Shown here: positions 27,001-35,980 of the stretch, one piece after another | Layout: the number at the start of each line of letters is the position of its first letter | Numbering within the stretch: the stretch's first letter is position 1 | From: Oligoflexus sp. | Lineage (GTDB): Bacteria; Bdellovibrionota_B; Oligoflexia; Oligoflexales; Oligoflexaceae | Direction: 5' to 3' | NCBI GenBank assembly: GCA_014378195.1 | Contig: JACMOC010000001.1 | Location: 1-64,000 of the forward strand | Length of the DNA stretch: 64,000 nt | The notes under the pieces: model-generated | What the model was told of the DNA's origin: nothing | Databases searched by the model: none | The model's input: only the letters and a program-made list of their open reading frames with translations | Translations under genes and position numbers: made by a program

Positions 27001-27813
27001 TGCAGAAAGTTGAACCGAGCGAGTTGTGCTATCGTAGGTTAAGACAGGTTTGGGCCAAACCAACTCGGGGATACTTTGTGTGGCGATAATCGTTGATTCT
27101 TTCACAACACCCGCAGTCGTCATTACCTGCGTGTTAGCTTTGTTGACAATAGCGACTTCGGACACGACCGGAGGCGCAACCTCCGCTGCCAAAACTTCCC
27201 GGCTCAAAGTCACGACCCAATAGATCCCGAAATAGCCATCAAGCTGGATAGTGTCCTGTTTTGCAGTTGTATCATAAGCAAATTTAGTCGACACACCGTC
27301 GACGATTTTCAGGCCTGCAACCAGCTGGTTGGTCGCAGGATCAAGATATTTGTAATAGACGGCATAAGCAGGTGCAGCTGCCCCCAGGCGCAAACCTGCG
27401 CTTGTTGGCAAGGGTAGGCTGATCGTCAAGGGTTTGTTAAGCACAGCATTTTCGGATGGCCGAACAATTACGCCGTTACCAGCGCCTGTAACGGAGACAT
27501 TCCCGACTAGCTGGACTTCGCTGGCAATATTGGAATTCGCGAAGTCAGCGCCCTGTTCGATAACGATGCTCGTCGATATATTCAGGGAACCAGGCGGGAG
27601 CGTAACGCTTGTTCCTTTCAGTGCATTTGTATCGGATACTCCCACACGGAGAGCGGTGGTTGAACCGGCATCGACCTGAGTGATACTCTTAGTCGTTGAC
27701 ACATCCGTTGAGCCGGTGGAATCCCGAGAGGTACTACCAGTTGACCCGATCGGGGTATTAAAACAAGCCGTAAGGTTGGCGAATATCGCCAGAGCTAACA
27801 GACTTCTAAACAT
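24064..27813 (-). CDS. Large RCC1-repeat lipoprotein
   Basis: A 1249-aa lipoprotein (signal RSLLALAIFANLTAC). After a Thr/Ser linker comes a ZU5-like region (about 60-200). Then come two Ig/PKD-like modules (one with FLWSQVEGPSSLFF) and a fibronectin-type module with YEICQSAIVGTC, and finally about 14 RCC1 repeats from about residue 555 to the end. Each repeat has the pattern HxCAV..DGxVxCWGxNxxGQLGDGT with a paired Cys. Fourteen repeats would make two seven-bladed propellers. RCC1-type propellers bind protein partners or ligands; on the cell surface it could be an adhesin. ATG at 27813 has AGAGGT upstream. A decayed paralogue with the same order of modules lies at 29988-31539. Confidence 0.9.
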   Translation of the reverse strand: MFRSLLALAIFANLTACFNTPIGSTGSTSRDSTGSTDVSTTKSITQVDAGSTTALRVGVSDTNALKGTSVTLPPGSLNISTSIVIEQGADFANSNIASEVQLVGNVSVTGAGNGVIVRPSENAVLNKPLTISLPLPTSAGLRLGAAAPAYAVYYKYLDPATNQLVAGLKIVDGVSTKFAYDTTAKQDTIQLDGYFGIYWVVTLSREVLAAEVAPPVVSEVAIVNKANTQVMTTAGVVKESTIIATQSIPELVWPKPVLTYDSTTRSVQLSAKPTFAVTGCSATLFESLTDLTGISLATGVVTQATVKLQKLTAFTLVGRFRCFDSQSRLSISGWSDPVSIEAVPTGVAALAPTLAPLPDRGVINTSFTVAANSTNASSFLWSQVEGPSSLFFTASAASTTNISATVDGHYKVQVTATSPDGQTTTQSFGFIWDHTGPDFTGINALVSQPNETEAWIYWTPAHDNVFAPSDVFYEICQSAIVGTCLTNFTVTFTVGPMIWDKKITGMTAGTVYEYAVRAYDKLGNKSPIVKVLTTNKLGNVQYVRSGLHHSCAVMNDGTLKCWGENAYGQLGDGTRLARSSPVTVAIAPVADVALGDRHTCARLLSGSVNCWGSGTHGALGDGTAVDRLSPTTITTADIVVDLAAGNEFTCAVVGTAARQVYCWGLNDKGQLGVTAAASVLSPQILSGVSSVQKIAAGAGHACAIGSSSTRCWGANTQGELGLGTFTSYTGPQIITSTLFTDIAIGGAHTCGVSSGAVKCWGFNSEGQIGDGTLGIRAVPTVITGLTGVTSIAAGPTHTCVITSINEVKCWGQNVNGTIGNLSTLRNLSPTVIPGFFGATPSQVSAGEQASCVVVGPGVKCWGTNSIGQLGIGAANRRPTPVAINPVDTTAKGFKYIKSGAFHACGLMMNGTVECWGRSEYGQLGNNSLVASPTPQIVTGLTQVKQLASGQYHACALSDLDGSVRCWGRDEGGQAGVDPVIQSQMVPIQVGANLGPAAFVATGFNHSCAIFGGAVWCWGVNDYGQLGNGTTSTTAIPVQVIGISNATALSLGTLFGCAIYDADGKVKCWGNNTSGQLGDGTTISRFTASVASPVLVGAVSISSGYDHTCAVLLDSSVSCWGLGNEMRLGNGQTSNQTAPVKVSGITNARNIALGSSFSCATLADGIVSCWGNNASEQLGTLEQPGPLTALNLGWMGLTPSDRFVSAGNEVTCIPLADGTARCLGSPVGGVLSPAYPGYVSYPVSVLAGSN

Positions 27814-28018
27814 GGCAACCACCTCTGCTGAAAGACAAGTCAGACTTCAGCTTTTGCTATCGGCAGCTTACCCAAGATATTAATAGGGCATAATAAGTCT
27901 ATGAAATCCCGGTTGTTATACCGCAAAAAATAGGTTGTTTTTTCTTGCACAAAACCTTTGGATCAAAAACAGCAACTTTGTTGCCTCTCAATTCTTACCG
28001 AAAGGCAGAAAGATTCCT

Positions 28019-28615
28019 CTACCGTTCGAAGTCAAGGAGCGGGAGTGGCAGATACGAAAGTTGCTCAGGATTCAAAACGGCAATGGTCAAAGTACGAATC
28101 AAAACCTGAACTTTGGTCAGGGCAATTGCATCCGTAATTTCGCTGTTCTGATTGACTTTGGATTTGATAAAAGAAATGACGAGCTGACACTCCGGAGCAA
28201 TTTTGGACTCAAGAATAAGAAGCGTACCCAAGAGCGATTGGTGAGCAAGTTGTCCTGAAGTAGACGCTGTAATGAGAGCCACGGGTTTTTGCGAGAAATC
28301 CATCGAAGACACGGTCCAGTCGATCGCATTCTTTAACGTACCCGGCACACCAGCTGCATACTCCGGCGTGCATATTAATACGCCATCCGCTGCCGCCAGT
28401 GCCTTGCGAAAAGTCAGGACCTCAGGAGGCAAACGTTCGGGCAGCAAATCAGGATCAAACTGGGGAATGTTTTTTACGTTTTCGGCGACCGTTAGATCAA
28501 AGCGATCACGTCCCAACAGAGCGATCGCTTGAATCAGCTGCAGATTGGACGATTGGCTTCGCGTACTTCCGGAGATGGCCAGGATCTTGGGTCTATGTGA
28601 CAAATCACACCTCAT
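28019..28615 (-). CDS. NADPH-dependent FMN reductase
   Basis: A 198-aa flavodoxin-fold reductase. The phosphate-binding loop is ILAISGSTRSQSSN, and the flavin-ring loop is ICTPEYAAGVPGTLKNAIDW, the hallmark PEYxxxxPGxLKNAIDW of the NADPH-dependent FMN reductase/azoreductase family. It transfers electrons from NADPH to FMN, quinones, azo dyes or metals in the cytoplasm. The ATG at 28615 is used; a TTG at 28603 with GAGG 6 nt upstream is also possible. It begins 5 bp after the stop of the RNase H-like gene, so the two are co-transcribed. No functional tie between them is obvious. Confidence 0.9.
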   Translation of the reverse strand: MRCDLSHRPKILAISGSTRSQSSNLQLIQAIALLGRDRFDLTVAENVKNIPQFDPDLLPERLPPEVLTFRKALAAADGVLICTPEYAAGVPGTLKNAIDWTVSSMDFSQKPVALITASTSGQLAHQSLLGTLLILESKIAPECQLVISFIKSKVNQNSEITDAIALTKVQVLIRTLTIAVLNPEQLSYLPLPLLDFER

Positions 28616-28620
28616 CTTGA

Positions 28621-29046
28621 TCAAGAAGCCCTTTCTATACACATTCGGGCTGCTTTATCAGCTCGACCATTTTGGGCCCGGGGAATCCACTCTATCGCCC
28701 ATTCATCAAATTCAGCAAGCCGCGTTTTTGCTATTTCGTTCAGCAGGACGAGACTTGCCTTCCGCACTGCTTTTCGGCCTGTCAGATGATCAATCACATT
28801 ACGGCTATCGCCCCGAATAGCGATACGAGATATTCCCGCGGCGAGCGCTCCCTCGAGGCCGCAGATGAGTCCTTGATACTCCGCAGAGTCAGAATCAGAT
28901 CGAGGTAAAAATACGGTCATGATGGTGGGAGCATGCAGTCCGTCGCTGTCCACGAGCACTGCCGCCCCGGCCGATGGTCCGGGGCCTCCACGGCGACCTT
29001 TGTCAAAAGAGCTTCCGTCGAAATACAAATCCCAAACTTTATCCAT
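28621..29046 (-). CDS. RNase HI-like protein
   Basis: A 141-aa RNase H fold protein of the reverse-transcriptase-like (RVT_3) kind. Acidic active-site residues are visible: Asp in LYFDGSS, Glu in AEYQGLICGLEGAL, Asp in IRGDSRNVIDHL and the final Asp in QNGRADKAAR. It lacks the basic protrusion of E. coli RNase HI. Its likely job is cutting RNA in RNA-DNA hybrids, in the cytoplasm. GAGGCTG lies before the ATG. It heads a two-gene unit with the FMN reductase. Family call is firm; whether it is the main RNase H of the cell cannot be judged. Confidence 0.85.
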   Translation of the reverse strand: MDKVWDLYFDGSSFDKGRRGGPGPSAGAAVLVDSDGLHAPTIMTVFLPRSDSDSAEYQGLICGLEGALAAGISRIAIRGDSRNVIDHLTGRKAVRKASLVLLNEIAKTRLAEFDEWAIEWIPRAQNGRADKAARMCIERAS

Positions 29047-29213
29047 TTTTCAGCCTCACGCAATCGATTCGCACGAAATTGATTTTGAGCACCCGATCAT
29101 TATCATCGTAATATATTTGGCATAAATGAATACTTTAAAAAAGCCCTCAAGAAAGGAGGCGGATTATCCGATAAGCGTGCAACTACTGCTGATGCTCCAT
29201 CTTAGAGGTTATT

Positions 29214-29936
29214 ATGAATGTGACGCCGGTCGCGGGTTTTTTGGTCTGTGTTTCGATATTGGCCGCTTGTAACAAAAGTAGTTTTGCCGGGAGTTCCGGC
29301 GCTAAAGATGTTCCGGTCCCTATTCAACAACCCCAGACTCCACCCTCTGCGTTGCCAGCTATACCCGCTGCACCGGCAGTACGTGTGACACCGGCGGTGG
29401 TTGTCACTCCTTCAACGCTTCCCGAAAACAAACCAGATGTTCCGAGTAAAGTCGTTGAATTTGGGGCGACCGAAGTATTTCGCATAGGCGATGGTTATGC
29501 ATCGGATACCAGCTCATGCGTGGGCCAGGTCAAGACCTATAAACTCAGCGGAACGACTTATCATTTTCAATTTGAAGTTCTTGAAGATGACACCTTAATC
29601 GACCTCACAATTGGCCGCATCTGTGGCGTTGATCAGATCGATAAGGATACTTTCGCCCTTATGAATGATACGACCTCAAAAATCACTCTAGCGGAACGCG
29701 CCCTGCCCAAACTCACGGATGCACAACAAGCAACCCCTTGGGCGCCCTATCCTACTTTTAAGCTGGCTAAAGGCCTCTATTCGGTCGTGATTATGTCTAA
29801 GAACATCTATGGCCACGCCAAGGTCCCAGGCGTTGCGCCTGACCCATCCAAAGACGAATATGATGATTTTTTGGTCGGGAATATCCTGCTTAAAACAACA
29901 AAGGCTATAAGATCTGTTAAAATATATACGGAGTAA
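29214..29936 (+). CDS. Proline-rich lipoprotein of unknown function
   Basis: A 240-aa lipoprotein: signal FLVCVSILAAC, then NKSSFAGSS. Residues about 35-85 are a Pro/Ala/Val-rich spacer (PSALPAIPAAPAVRVTP) that would span periplasm or cell wall. The C-terminal domain (about 90-240) has two Cys (SSCVGQ and RICGVD) and looks like a beta-sandwich, with regular YHFQFEVLEDDTLIDLT and TFKLAKGLYSVVIM strands similar in style to pre-peptidase C-terminal (PPC) domains. No family assigned. AGAGG lies before the ATG. Its terminator is shared with the convergent RCC1 remnant. Confidence 0.7.
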   Translation: MNVTPVAGFLVCVSILAACNKSSFAGSSGAKDVPVPIQQPQTPPSALPAIPAAPAVRVTPAVVVTPSTLPENKPDVPSKVVEFGATEVFRIGDGYASDTSSCVGQVKTYKLSGTTYHFQFEVLEDDTLIDLTIGRICGVDQIDKDTFALMNDTTSKITLAERALPKLTDAQQATPWAPYPTFKLAKGLYSVVIMSKNIYGHAKVPGVAPDPSKDEYDDFLVGNILLKTTKAIRSVKIYTE

Positions 29937-29950
29937 TGGTTTCTAATTTT

Positions 29951-29985
29951 AAAAAAGCTTGTCCCGGATGGGGCAAGCTTTTTTT
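29951..29985. terminator. Bidirectional intrinsic terminator
   Basis: AAAAAAGCTTG(T)CCC and GGG(G)CAAGCTTTTTTT form a long stem with A run before and T run after. It separates the lipoprotein from the convergent RCC1 pseudogene. Confidence 0.9.
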
Positions 29986-29987
29986 CA

Positions 29988-31539
29988 TTAAAGTCCCCGA
30001 ACATCGTAGGGGACTTTGGAGCTGAAAAGCCCCAGTGTATTGTAGTTGTTCTGACCTGAGCAACGGACTGTCTGATCCGTATGCAAACTGCAAACGGTGT
30101 TCAAGCCCGCGTTCATCTTCGAAACATTGCTGAGAGTCGTAACAATCGCGGACGGGCGATTGACAAAGGTTCCATTCCCAAGCTGGCCGTAACTGTTTGA
30201 ACCCCAACAGTTCACTGATCCATCGCTTAGGATCCAATATCATTTCGGCCCCAGCATTTGATAGTGCCACCAACAAGCAGGGCGCAGACATGATAGCCCC
30301 CGAGTACCACTGAAATCGCAGTCGAGATCCCTGATACTAACACTGGTGTTGATTTTGTGATATTCGTTCCATCACCCAGCTGACCATAAGTATTTGACCC
30401 CCAACAGGCAACTGTGCCGTCTGATAGAACAGCGCAAGCATTCGCATTTGAGGTCGCTATAGCAGCAACCGATCCCAAGGTGTTTTTATGTTTAATGATC
30501 GTATTGATATCACGGTTACCTAGACTGTCTTTGGCTCTGACGACAAACTCATAATAGGTCGCCACGCCAAGTCCTGAGACACCATAGTCGAGACGTCCCG
30601 GTGCCGTTGTGTAGGTGACATGGAAATTCGTGACACAATCATTGACTGTCGAACTCTGACAAATTTCATAAATGATATCAGCGGAGAGGGTATTCACGTC
30701 GGTCGCTGCAGACCAAAACAGCTGCGCTTTTATTTGACTCGTCAAAACCAGCATCAGACTGATACCATCAAAGGTCGGGGCTGTCGTATCCCAAATAAAA
30801 GTCAAATCATCACTCGCGGAATTACCGGCCGCATCAAAGACAGTCAAACGAACGATGTAAGAGCCATCAAGATTCGCAGAGATCGTCGTGTCCTCTGCAT
30901 TTGAAGAGCCGAAGGCCAATGTCCCAGGACCGGAAACTTTGCTCCACGTATAGATGGATGCCTGGACCGAAGACTGTACTCCAGGCCAAGGACGCATTTT
31001 CGGATACTGTAGCTGTTGTCGGCACCGCTACGCGCGTGACCAAATCTGGTCCCACATTGACTACGGGCGCAACACTATCGAACCGAATGCTTGCGAGCGA
31101 GGAGGTCGGCGAATACGTTCGCACCCCCGGAGACGCCAAGGCATGCTGTCGAGCAATCGCTGTTTGAACAAAGCTTTGCGTTATAGGATGCAAGACGGGG
31201 CTCCGAACTTGCTGCCCAGGCGAGATGAATCAATGAGAAAGGGTAGCTACCCCAGAAAATCCAATGCTTGTAGGAGCGACTGGGGCAATTGCGAGGACTT
31301 ATGAAGCACCAGATCGTAGGTGACGCCCGCAAACTTCGTGGCATTCGTGAGAGAAATAAGGAAAGAACCGTCTGTGGTTAGAGTAATATCCTCGAATCCG
31401 GGAACTTAACGACCTGAGCCGTGAAGACTTGGAGTTGACTGCATGCAGTGGAAATGGAGAGGGAGAGAGAAACGACGAGGAATAGCAATGCTGTGAGCAC
31501 AGCATCCGAACCCCAATGATTTTTCCCCGAACGAAACAT
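29988..31539 (-). pseudogene. Decayed RCC1-repeat lipoprotein, paralogue of 24064-27813
   Basis: Starts cleanly at 31539 with GGAGA 7 nt ahead and a lipoprotein signal (TALLFLVVSLSLSISTAC), then breaks. The frame ends near 31395 (FPDSRILL, stop), continues in another frame (GFEDITLTTDGSFLISL, to a stop near 31255), and shifts again near 31000 and 30230. The pieces keep the same module order as the intact paralogue: a PKD-like YTWSKVSGPGTLAF, a fibronectin-like YEICQSSTVNDCVTNF and about four RCC1 repeats (ACWGSNTYGQLGDGT, KCWGRNDIGS, NCWGSNSYGQLGNGT, RCSGQNNYNTLG). At least four disruptions and only four of 14 repeats remain. It is clearly homologous to, but well diverged from, the long gene 2 kb away. 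Confidence 0.85.
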
Positions 31540-31666
31540 TTGTTAATCTCCTTATCACTTAACCGACTGCTCGGTGGTTTGGTGAAGAAGATTAACAAAT
31601 TTTTAATTAGTAATGTTATTAAAGCTTTAAAATCATCCTCCTGATTCCATCATCAGGAAGAAGGTC

Positions 31667-32974
31667 CTATTTTTTCTCAACTATTCGGTATTCAATACCG
31701 GTTACGTAATAAACGGTGAGGCCTTCAAAACCTGAATGCGAATTGAGGTTGAGATACAAAGGCTTGCCGCTCGCGTCGGTTTTGAAAGTCAAAGGCACCT
31801 TTGTGCTTATGCTGTTAGCGACAAAGGCTCCGTCATTTGCAGTTTCCAGACCGTTATCGATACGGCCCATATAACTGTAATGATCACAGACCCAACGCTC
31901 ATCAGCTGTAGAATCGCTGGGAGCTTTCGTACCGCAGTAGCCACTTGGATTGCGCAGCTCGATGCGGCGTCCTTGGGAATCAAGTGTCGAAGTCCGAAGC
32001 ATTGCGTTTGAATTCTCATCAACCGCAGCAAGCGTCAGCGCGACTGCTGGACTTCCGCCGTCGGAGAACATGCTTTTTAAAGCCTCTTTGTCTTCATCAC
32101 TCATAGCTGTTAAACGATCGCGAAGGAAGACATCAAGTTCGGCGGCAATACGGATATTAAGAGCATCACCTGTAGGGGCACCTTTATCCAAACTAGCAAG
32201 AACGTTTGTGTAACGGGCTTGCAGCGCCTTGAGTAATGCATCTTTGTAAGCTTTGGTATTGCTGGGCGAAACTGTTACCCCTTTGCTAAGCAAAGCGGTT
32301 TCATCAGCAGTAAGAGTGTCATATTCTTTTGCTTCGATTTTGGTCAATTCATCTTCGCTGATGAGAAACTTCGCAGGAATACCGTCATAACCTTTGGACG
32401 GCTGAGCCGGAGCATTGGGTTTGCCTGCTGCGCCCGGGACACTGACAGTCCATGGATTTTGCGAAGCTAGAAGACCAAAGCTATTGGAGTTCGCGCTGCC
32501 GCCCGTTCCGAATTGATCAGCCGAAACATTCGTGACAAAATCAATTTTTGCGGTGATAAGATACGTTGTATTGGGCTTAAGTTTATCGGCGGCTGAGTTA
32601 CCCACCACGATGTGCATGTTCACATCAGTATCGTCGGAGCGATTGTGATAAGCGATGACTTCACCACTCGTTTTAGCATCGAGACGATCGTATATTTGAG
32701 TCAATTGATAAAGGTCACTCTCCTTAAGAGGCGAGCTCAGTTCATTGACCATTCGTTCGGGTAGAGTTGCACCAGGGACCTTGGACAGATCGATGCCATT
32801 GATGTTTTGGTTAGCAGGGAGATCGGCAAAGGAAAAATCGATGCCGACTTTTTGGAAGGAATTTTCAGGCTTGCCGGCAAAATCAAATCGCTTTGAAATC
32901 GCTCCAGCCGCGTGGAGATGAGTCGAACCAAAAACCAAGGTAAACAGGGCAGGAAGAGAGATGAGTTTATTCAT
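31667..32974 (-). CDS. Secreted protein of unknown function
   Basis: A 435-aa exported protein; signal peptide MNKLISLPALFTLVFGSTHL with HAA-G cleavage. The N-terminal half has a beta-rich domain (TTYLITAKIDFVTNVSADQFGTGGSANSNSFGL), and the middle is helical and acidic (KFLISEDELTKIEAKEYDTLT, LSDEDKEAL-like segments). Near the end are two Cys (SGYCGTKAP and ERWVCDHYS). I recognise no family. AAGGA lies 7 nt before the ATG. A single gene between the RCC1 remnant and a hydrolase lipoprotein. A weak hairpin (CCTGAT/ATCAGG near 31640) may end the transcript. Confidence 0.75.
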   Translation of the reverse strand: MNKLISLPALFTLVFGSTHLHAAGAISKRFDFAGKPENSFQKVGIDFSFADLPANQNINGIDLSKVPGATLPERMVNELSSPLKESDLYQLTQIYDRLDAKTSGEVIAYHNRSDDTDVNMHIVVGNSAADKLKPNTTYLITAKIDFVTNVSADQFGTGGSANSNSFGLLASQNPWTVSVPGAAGKPNAPAQPSKGYDGIPAKFLISEDELTKIEAKEYDTLTADETALLSKGVTVSPSNTKAYKDALLKALQARYTNVLASLDKGAPTGDALNIRIAAELDVFLRDRLTAMSDEDKEALKSMFSDGGSPAVALTLAAVDENSNAMLRTSTLDSQGRRIELRNPSGYCGTKAPSDSTADERWVCDHYSYMGRIDNGLETANDGAFVANSISTKVPLTFKTDASGKPLYLNLNSHSGFEGLTVYYVTGIEYRIVEKK

Positions 32975-33074
32975 AGCAGCGTCCTTGTTTTGAGCGCCAA
33001 AGCAGATTGGCTAGCGCGGTTCTAAACCGTCTGCCCTGCGCTGTCAACAGCTATGTCTAATTGACTCGTAACTT

Positions 33075-34307
33075 TTAATTCGCCTTGCTCACGAAACTTG
33101 ACGGGTCAGCAAAAAATTCTAACATATCAATTATATAAGGCAATCGGATCGAGTCGACCTCATTATAGATCTCATGCCGGGCACCGGTCCTTATCTTGAG
33201 TTTGCAGGTCTTGATTACTCCACAAAAGGACTCATCGCCCCGAAGTTCGACCCAGCGATCCAGGCTAGGGTCAGCAGCATTAAGAAAGACCGGAACCGTA
33301 ACGCGCGTGGCATTCGCTGGCTTTACGACATCCGTCGTGAGTCTGATAAGCGCATGAACATGTTCGGTCGTTGATCCCGATCGAAAGGCTCCATTTTGCA
33401 TGGACCAGAACTTTGGTGTGGAATCAAAACGGAGCTTAGACGAATGATCGGTATTTTTGCCGAATATAAAATCTTCGGCCGCGAAGTCTTTTTGATTGAG
33501 ACCATATTTCTCAGGACCGGCAAGAACCATAGCCTTACTCACGAAGTTCGCAGCCCAGTACGGGAGACCAAGCGTTTTGTTTCTGAGCATTGGCGAACTT
33601 AGAAACACAGCATCTGCGAGATTTGGGACCATCTCAAGAGCTCTAGCACAAACTCCGCCGCCCATGGAATGGCAGTAAAGATAGGTCTTGAGTGCCGGAT
33701 TTTTCACCATCGTCATGAAGGTCTTCATGTCGTCGATATATCGTTCATAAACATCGACGTGAACACGGCCATACTTCGAATTCTTATAGAATGTCTTGCC
33801 GCCGATTTTTCGGGTTTGGAACTGCTTACATTCCGTGGCCATGGCATCAAGGTTCTCTTTATCCGAAAGGAGGAGATTTTCGGAACACCCGTGACCGATT
33901 TGGGAATATGTGTTCACCGTATAACCGTTTTTCCAGAGGGTATAAACGAGTTCGCCGAACGATCGATCGCTCTGGGTGTAGCCATGAACGATTACGATCG
34001 AGGCTTTGGCGTTATCATGCTCGTAGAGGGCATATTCAAGTTTTCGTTTGCCAACGCCTTCGAAGTAGCCTTTCCGGCCATTAGCCATAAAAGGGAGAAT
34101 TTCGCTGTCGAGAACTTTATTGTAGTCTGAATCCTTAATAATGTACGGTCCAGATGCTTCAGTAGGTATGGCCGTTGTCTGCGCACTGGAATCCGGCGTG
34201 CCGTCAGTTTTAATTTCCGAAGAATTAGCAGCTGTTCGACAAGCTGAAACGCCAAGTGCAAGCGCAAGTGCAAGTGCAAGCAATGAGCTGGGAATCATCG
34301 TTTTCAT
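33075..34307 (-). CDS. Lysophospholipase-like alpha/beta-hydrolase lipoprotein
   Basis: A 410-aa lipoprotein with signal SSLLALALALALGVSAC then RTAANS. The C-terminal 330 residues are a serine hydrolase of the monoglyceride lipase/lysophospholipase type. Motifs: IVIVHGYTQSDRSFGELVYTLWKNGY oxyanion region, nucleophile elbow YCHSMGGGVCA (Ser in HSMGG), acid near LNAADPSLDRWV, and catalytic His in GARHEIYNE. It probably cleaves acyl esters of lipids at the outer or periplasmic membrane face. AAGGTG precedes the ATG. The hydrophobic core of the signal is encoded by a hexamer repeat (see repeat at 34253). The upstream neighbour on the same strand is an S15-type hydrolase, 89 bp away. Confidence 0.85.
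   Translation of the reverse strand: MKTMIPSSLLALALALALGVSACRTAANSSEIKTDGTPDSSAQTTAIPTEASGPYIIKDSDYNKVLDSEILPFMANGRKGYFEGVGKRKLEYALYEHDNAKASIVIVHGYTQSDRSFGELVYTLWKNGYTVNTYSQIGHGCSENLLLSDKENLDAMATECKQFQTRKIGGKTFYKNSKYGRVHVDVYERYIDDMKTFMTMVKNPALKTYLYCHSMGGGVCARALEMVPNLADAVFLSSPMLRNKTLGLPYWAANFVSKAMVLAGPEKYGLNQKDFAAEDFIFGKNTDHSSKLRFDSTPKFWSMQNGAFRSGSTTEHVHALIRLTTDVVKPANATRVTVPVFLNAADPSLDRWVELRGDESFCGVIKTCKLKIRTGARHEIYNEVDSIRLPYIIDMLEFFADPSSFVSKAN
34253..34281 (-). repeat. Hexanucleotide tandem repeat in a lipoprotein signal peptide
   Basis: Four units of CAAGYG (plus strand) and a partial fifth encode the LALALALA core of the signal peptide of the hydrolase at 33075-34307. Gain or loss of a unit keeps the frame and changes core length by two residues. 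Confidence 0.8.
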
Positions 34308-34396
34308 AAGTCACCTTTATCGATCGTAAATCCCTTATTTGTACCAATAAGGATAACATAAGACGGATGGACGGTAACAAGAAATTGCCGCTTGAT

Positions 34397-35980
34397 TCAG
34401 TCCTCGGCGTATGGAAATTCCATAGTAAGCCCACTTGCTTCAGCTAGAATATCTACCTCATACGGCTTTATCAGAGGTGCGAGATAAAGCGGATCCTTCG
34501 TGTCGAGCACAAGCATCATCTTGTGACCGGCAGGAACCTGATACCCGTTTGTGCCAAGCTCGAACGTATAGGACTGCATTGAGGTTTTGGCCTCATGAAC
34601 CGTGATCGCCCCGTAAGTCATCAAAGAGGCAAACTGAGACGAATCAACATCATAGAGATAGGCTACGATTTGCACAGGCGTTTCGTGGCCCGGTAAAGCG
34701 ATTGTAAGCCGAGGGGCGCCAATGATCGAGATTTTGTGGGTAAGGACATCAGTCTGAAAAACTGCTGCAACCATTTTATTTAACGCCGGTACATAAACGC
34801 GAGGTGGCGCTTCGCCATAAACAGTGGTGAGGTCATTGAGCAGTATCTTTCCCGTAGTCGCGTTTGAATCGACATTGCCCGCCAGGCTAATAACGGGAGC
34901 GAGATAACCACCAACGTCCTTATTTAGAGTCGTATTAAGGGGTTTAAAAGTGAGGTCCTGGCGTTTCACATCAGCGAATTCAGAAAAACGAACATCGCGT
35001 GTCCGGGTATGATAGTTGACCCCGTACGGTACAGGCGAATTCGAGTCGACCAGATAATGATCCAGCCACGCATAAACCTTCGTCCACACTTCTGCTTTGC
35101 GTCCAAACAAACCGGGAATTGCGGAACCGGCGTGAACGCCATCGTCGATATAAAAATATTTTGGTCCAGTAAGTTTTGTGTAAAACTCTTCCATCTGGAG
35201 CGGTGGAAATAGTTCATCCTGATGACTGTTAGCAACGAAAATGGGGACCTGACGCGCGTTCAGTTGATCGGTATAATTCACAGGCGAACGGACGTAAGCC
35301 CATTCTTTCATACTGTCCATGTTTGTATTGGTTCGGAGGTCGTTTGTTATTTGGTAAAGTTCGGGGTCAAGACGTCCAGTGATCTCGCCCGATTTAACCA
35401 AAACTTTCAGCCAAGCGTTATGGAGAGTTTCTTCGGAGTACAGCGACTTCATAACATCGCCCCAGCAATTCATGGCGACCGCTGTTTTCACCCGAGGGTC
35501 TTGAGCCGCGGCGAGTAGGGAGATACCTCCACCGTAGGAAATTCCCGCCAGTGCGATATTCTGCATGTCGGCGGGAGTATTCGACTGGACCCAGTCTATC
35601 AATATTTTAATATCACCGATCTCATTCGGTCCACCAATTCCAATATTGCCCTGCGACAGGAAAAAACCACGGGTTTGATAGCTTAGAACGATATAGCCCT
35701 TCGATGCCAGGATACGGGCGGGAATTTCATACTCCCATTGCGTGACTATCCAGGAGTTTCCGAAAATAACGACAGGATGCACTTTCCCCGGCGCATCGCC
35801 TGTCGGAAAATAGAGACGGGCCTTGAGAAGCAAATCATCGCTGGTTCGAATATCAACGTTTTTCGTTCGATAATTCCAGCTGAAAATCGACCGCACACCC
35901 TCAGCATGGAGATGAGGAGCTAGGCCGGTTAACCCTAAGATAACCCCCGTAATCAAGGCGAATAATCTTGTTCTAAGCAT
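34397..35980 (-). CDS. Secreted X-Pro dipeptidyl-peptidase/CocE-type hydrolase
   Basis: A 527-aa exported S15-family hydrolase; signal peptide about 1-26 (LHA-EG). The N-terminal domain holds NVDIRTSDDLLLKARLYFPTG, the nucleophile motif LAGISYGGGISLLAA, the acid in NSHQDELFPP and His in DDGVHAGSAIPG. The last 150 residues form the beta-jelly-roll typical of CocE/X-Pro DPP enzymes (ITVHEAKTSMQSYTFELG and YQVPAGHKMMLVLDTKDP). Members hydrolyse X-Pro peptides, cocaine-like esters or beta-lactam acyl groups; the substrate here is unknown. GGGAGC precedes the ATG. It is upstream of, and may be co-transcribed with, the lysophospholipase-like lipoprotein. Confidence 0.88.
   Translation of the reverse strand: MLRTRLFALITGVILGLTGLAPHLHAEGVRSIFSWNYRTKNVDIRTSDDLLLKARLYFPTGDAPGKVHPVVIFGNSWIVTQWEYEIPARILASKGYIVLSYQTRGFFLSQGNIGIGGPNEIGDIKILIDWVQSNTPADMQNIALAGISYGGGISLLAAAQDPRVKTAVAMNCWGDVMKSLYSEETLHNAWLKVLVKSGEITGRLDPELYQITNDLRTNTNMDSMKEWAYVRSPVNYTDQLNARQVPIFVANSHQDELFPPLQMEEFYTKLTGPKYFYIDDGVHAGSAIPGLFGRKAEVWTKVYAWLDHYLVDSNSPVPYGVNYHTRTRDVRFSEFADVKRQDLTFKPLNTTLNKDVGGYLAPVISLAGNVDSNATTGKILLNDLTTVYGEAPPRVYVPALNKMVAAVFQTDVLTHKISIIGAPRLTIALPGHETPVQIVAYLYDVDSSQFASLMTYGAITVHEAKTSMQSYTFELGTNGYQVPAGHKMMLVLDTKDPLYLAPLIKPYEVDILAEASGLTMEFPYAED

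Noticed and set aside
24064..27813. Regularly spaced similar DNA segments that could suggest a CRISPR array
   Set aside because: The period is about 150 bp, matches the RCC1 protein repeat and stays in frame; there are no short direct repeats with unique spacers.
31075..31598. Two short minus-strand genes upstream of the RCC1 fragment
   Set aside because: They are out-of-frame parts of one decayed RCC1 lipoprotein gene; reading all frames recovers a continuous order of modules.
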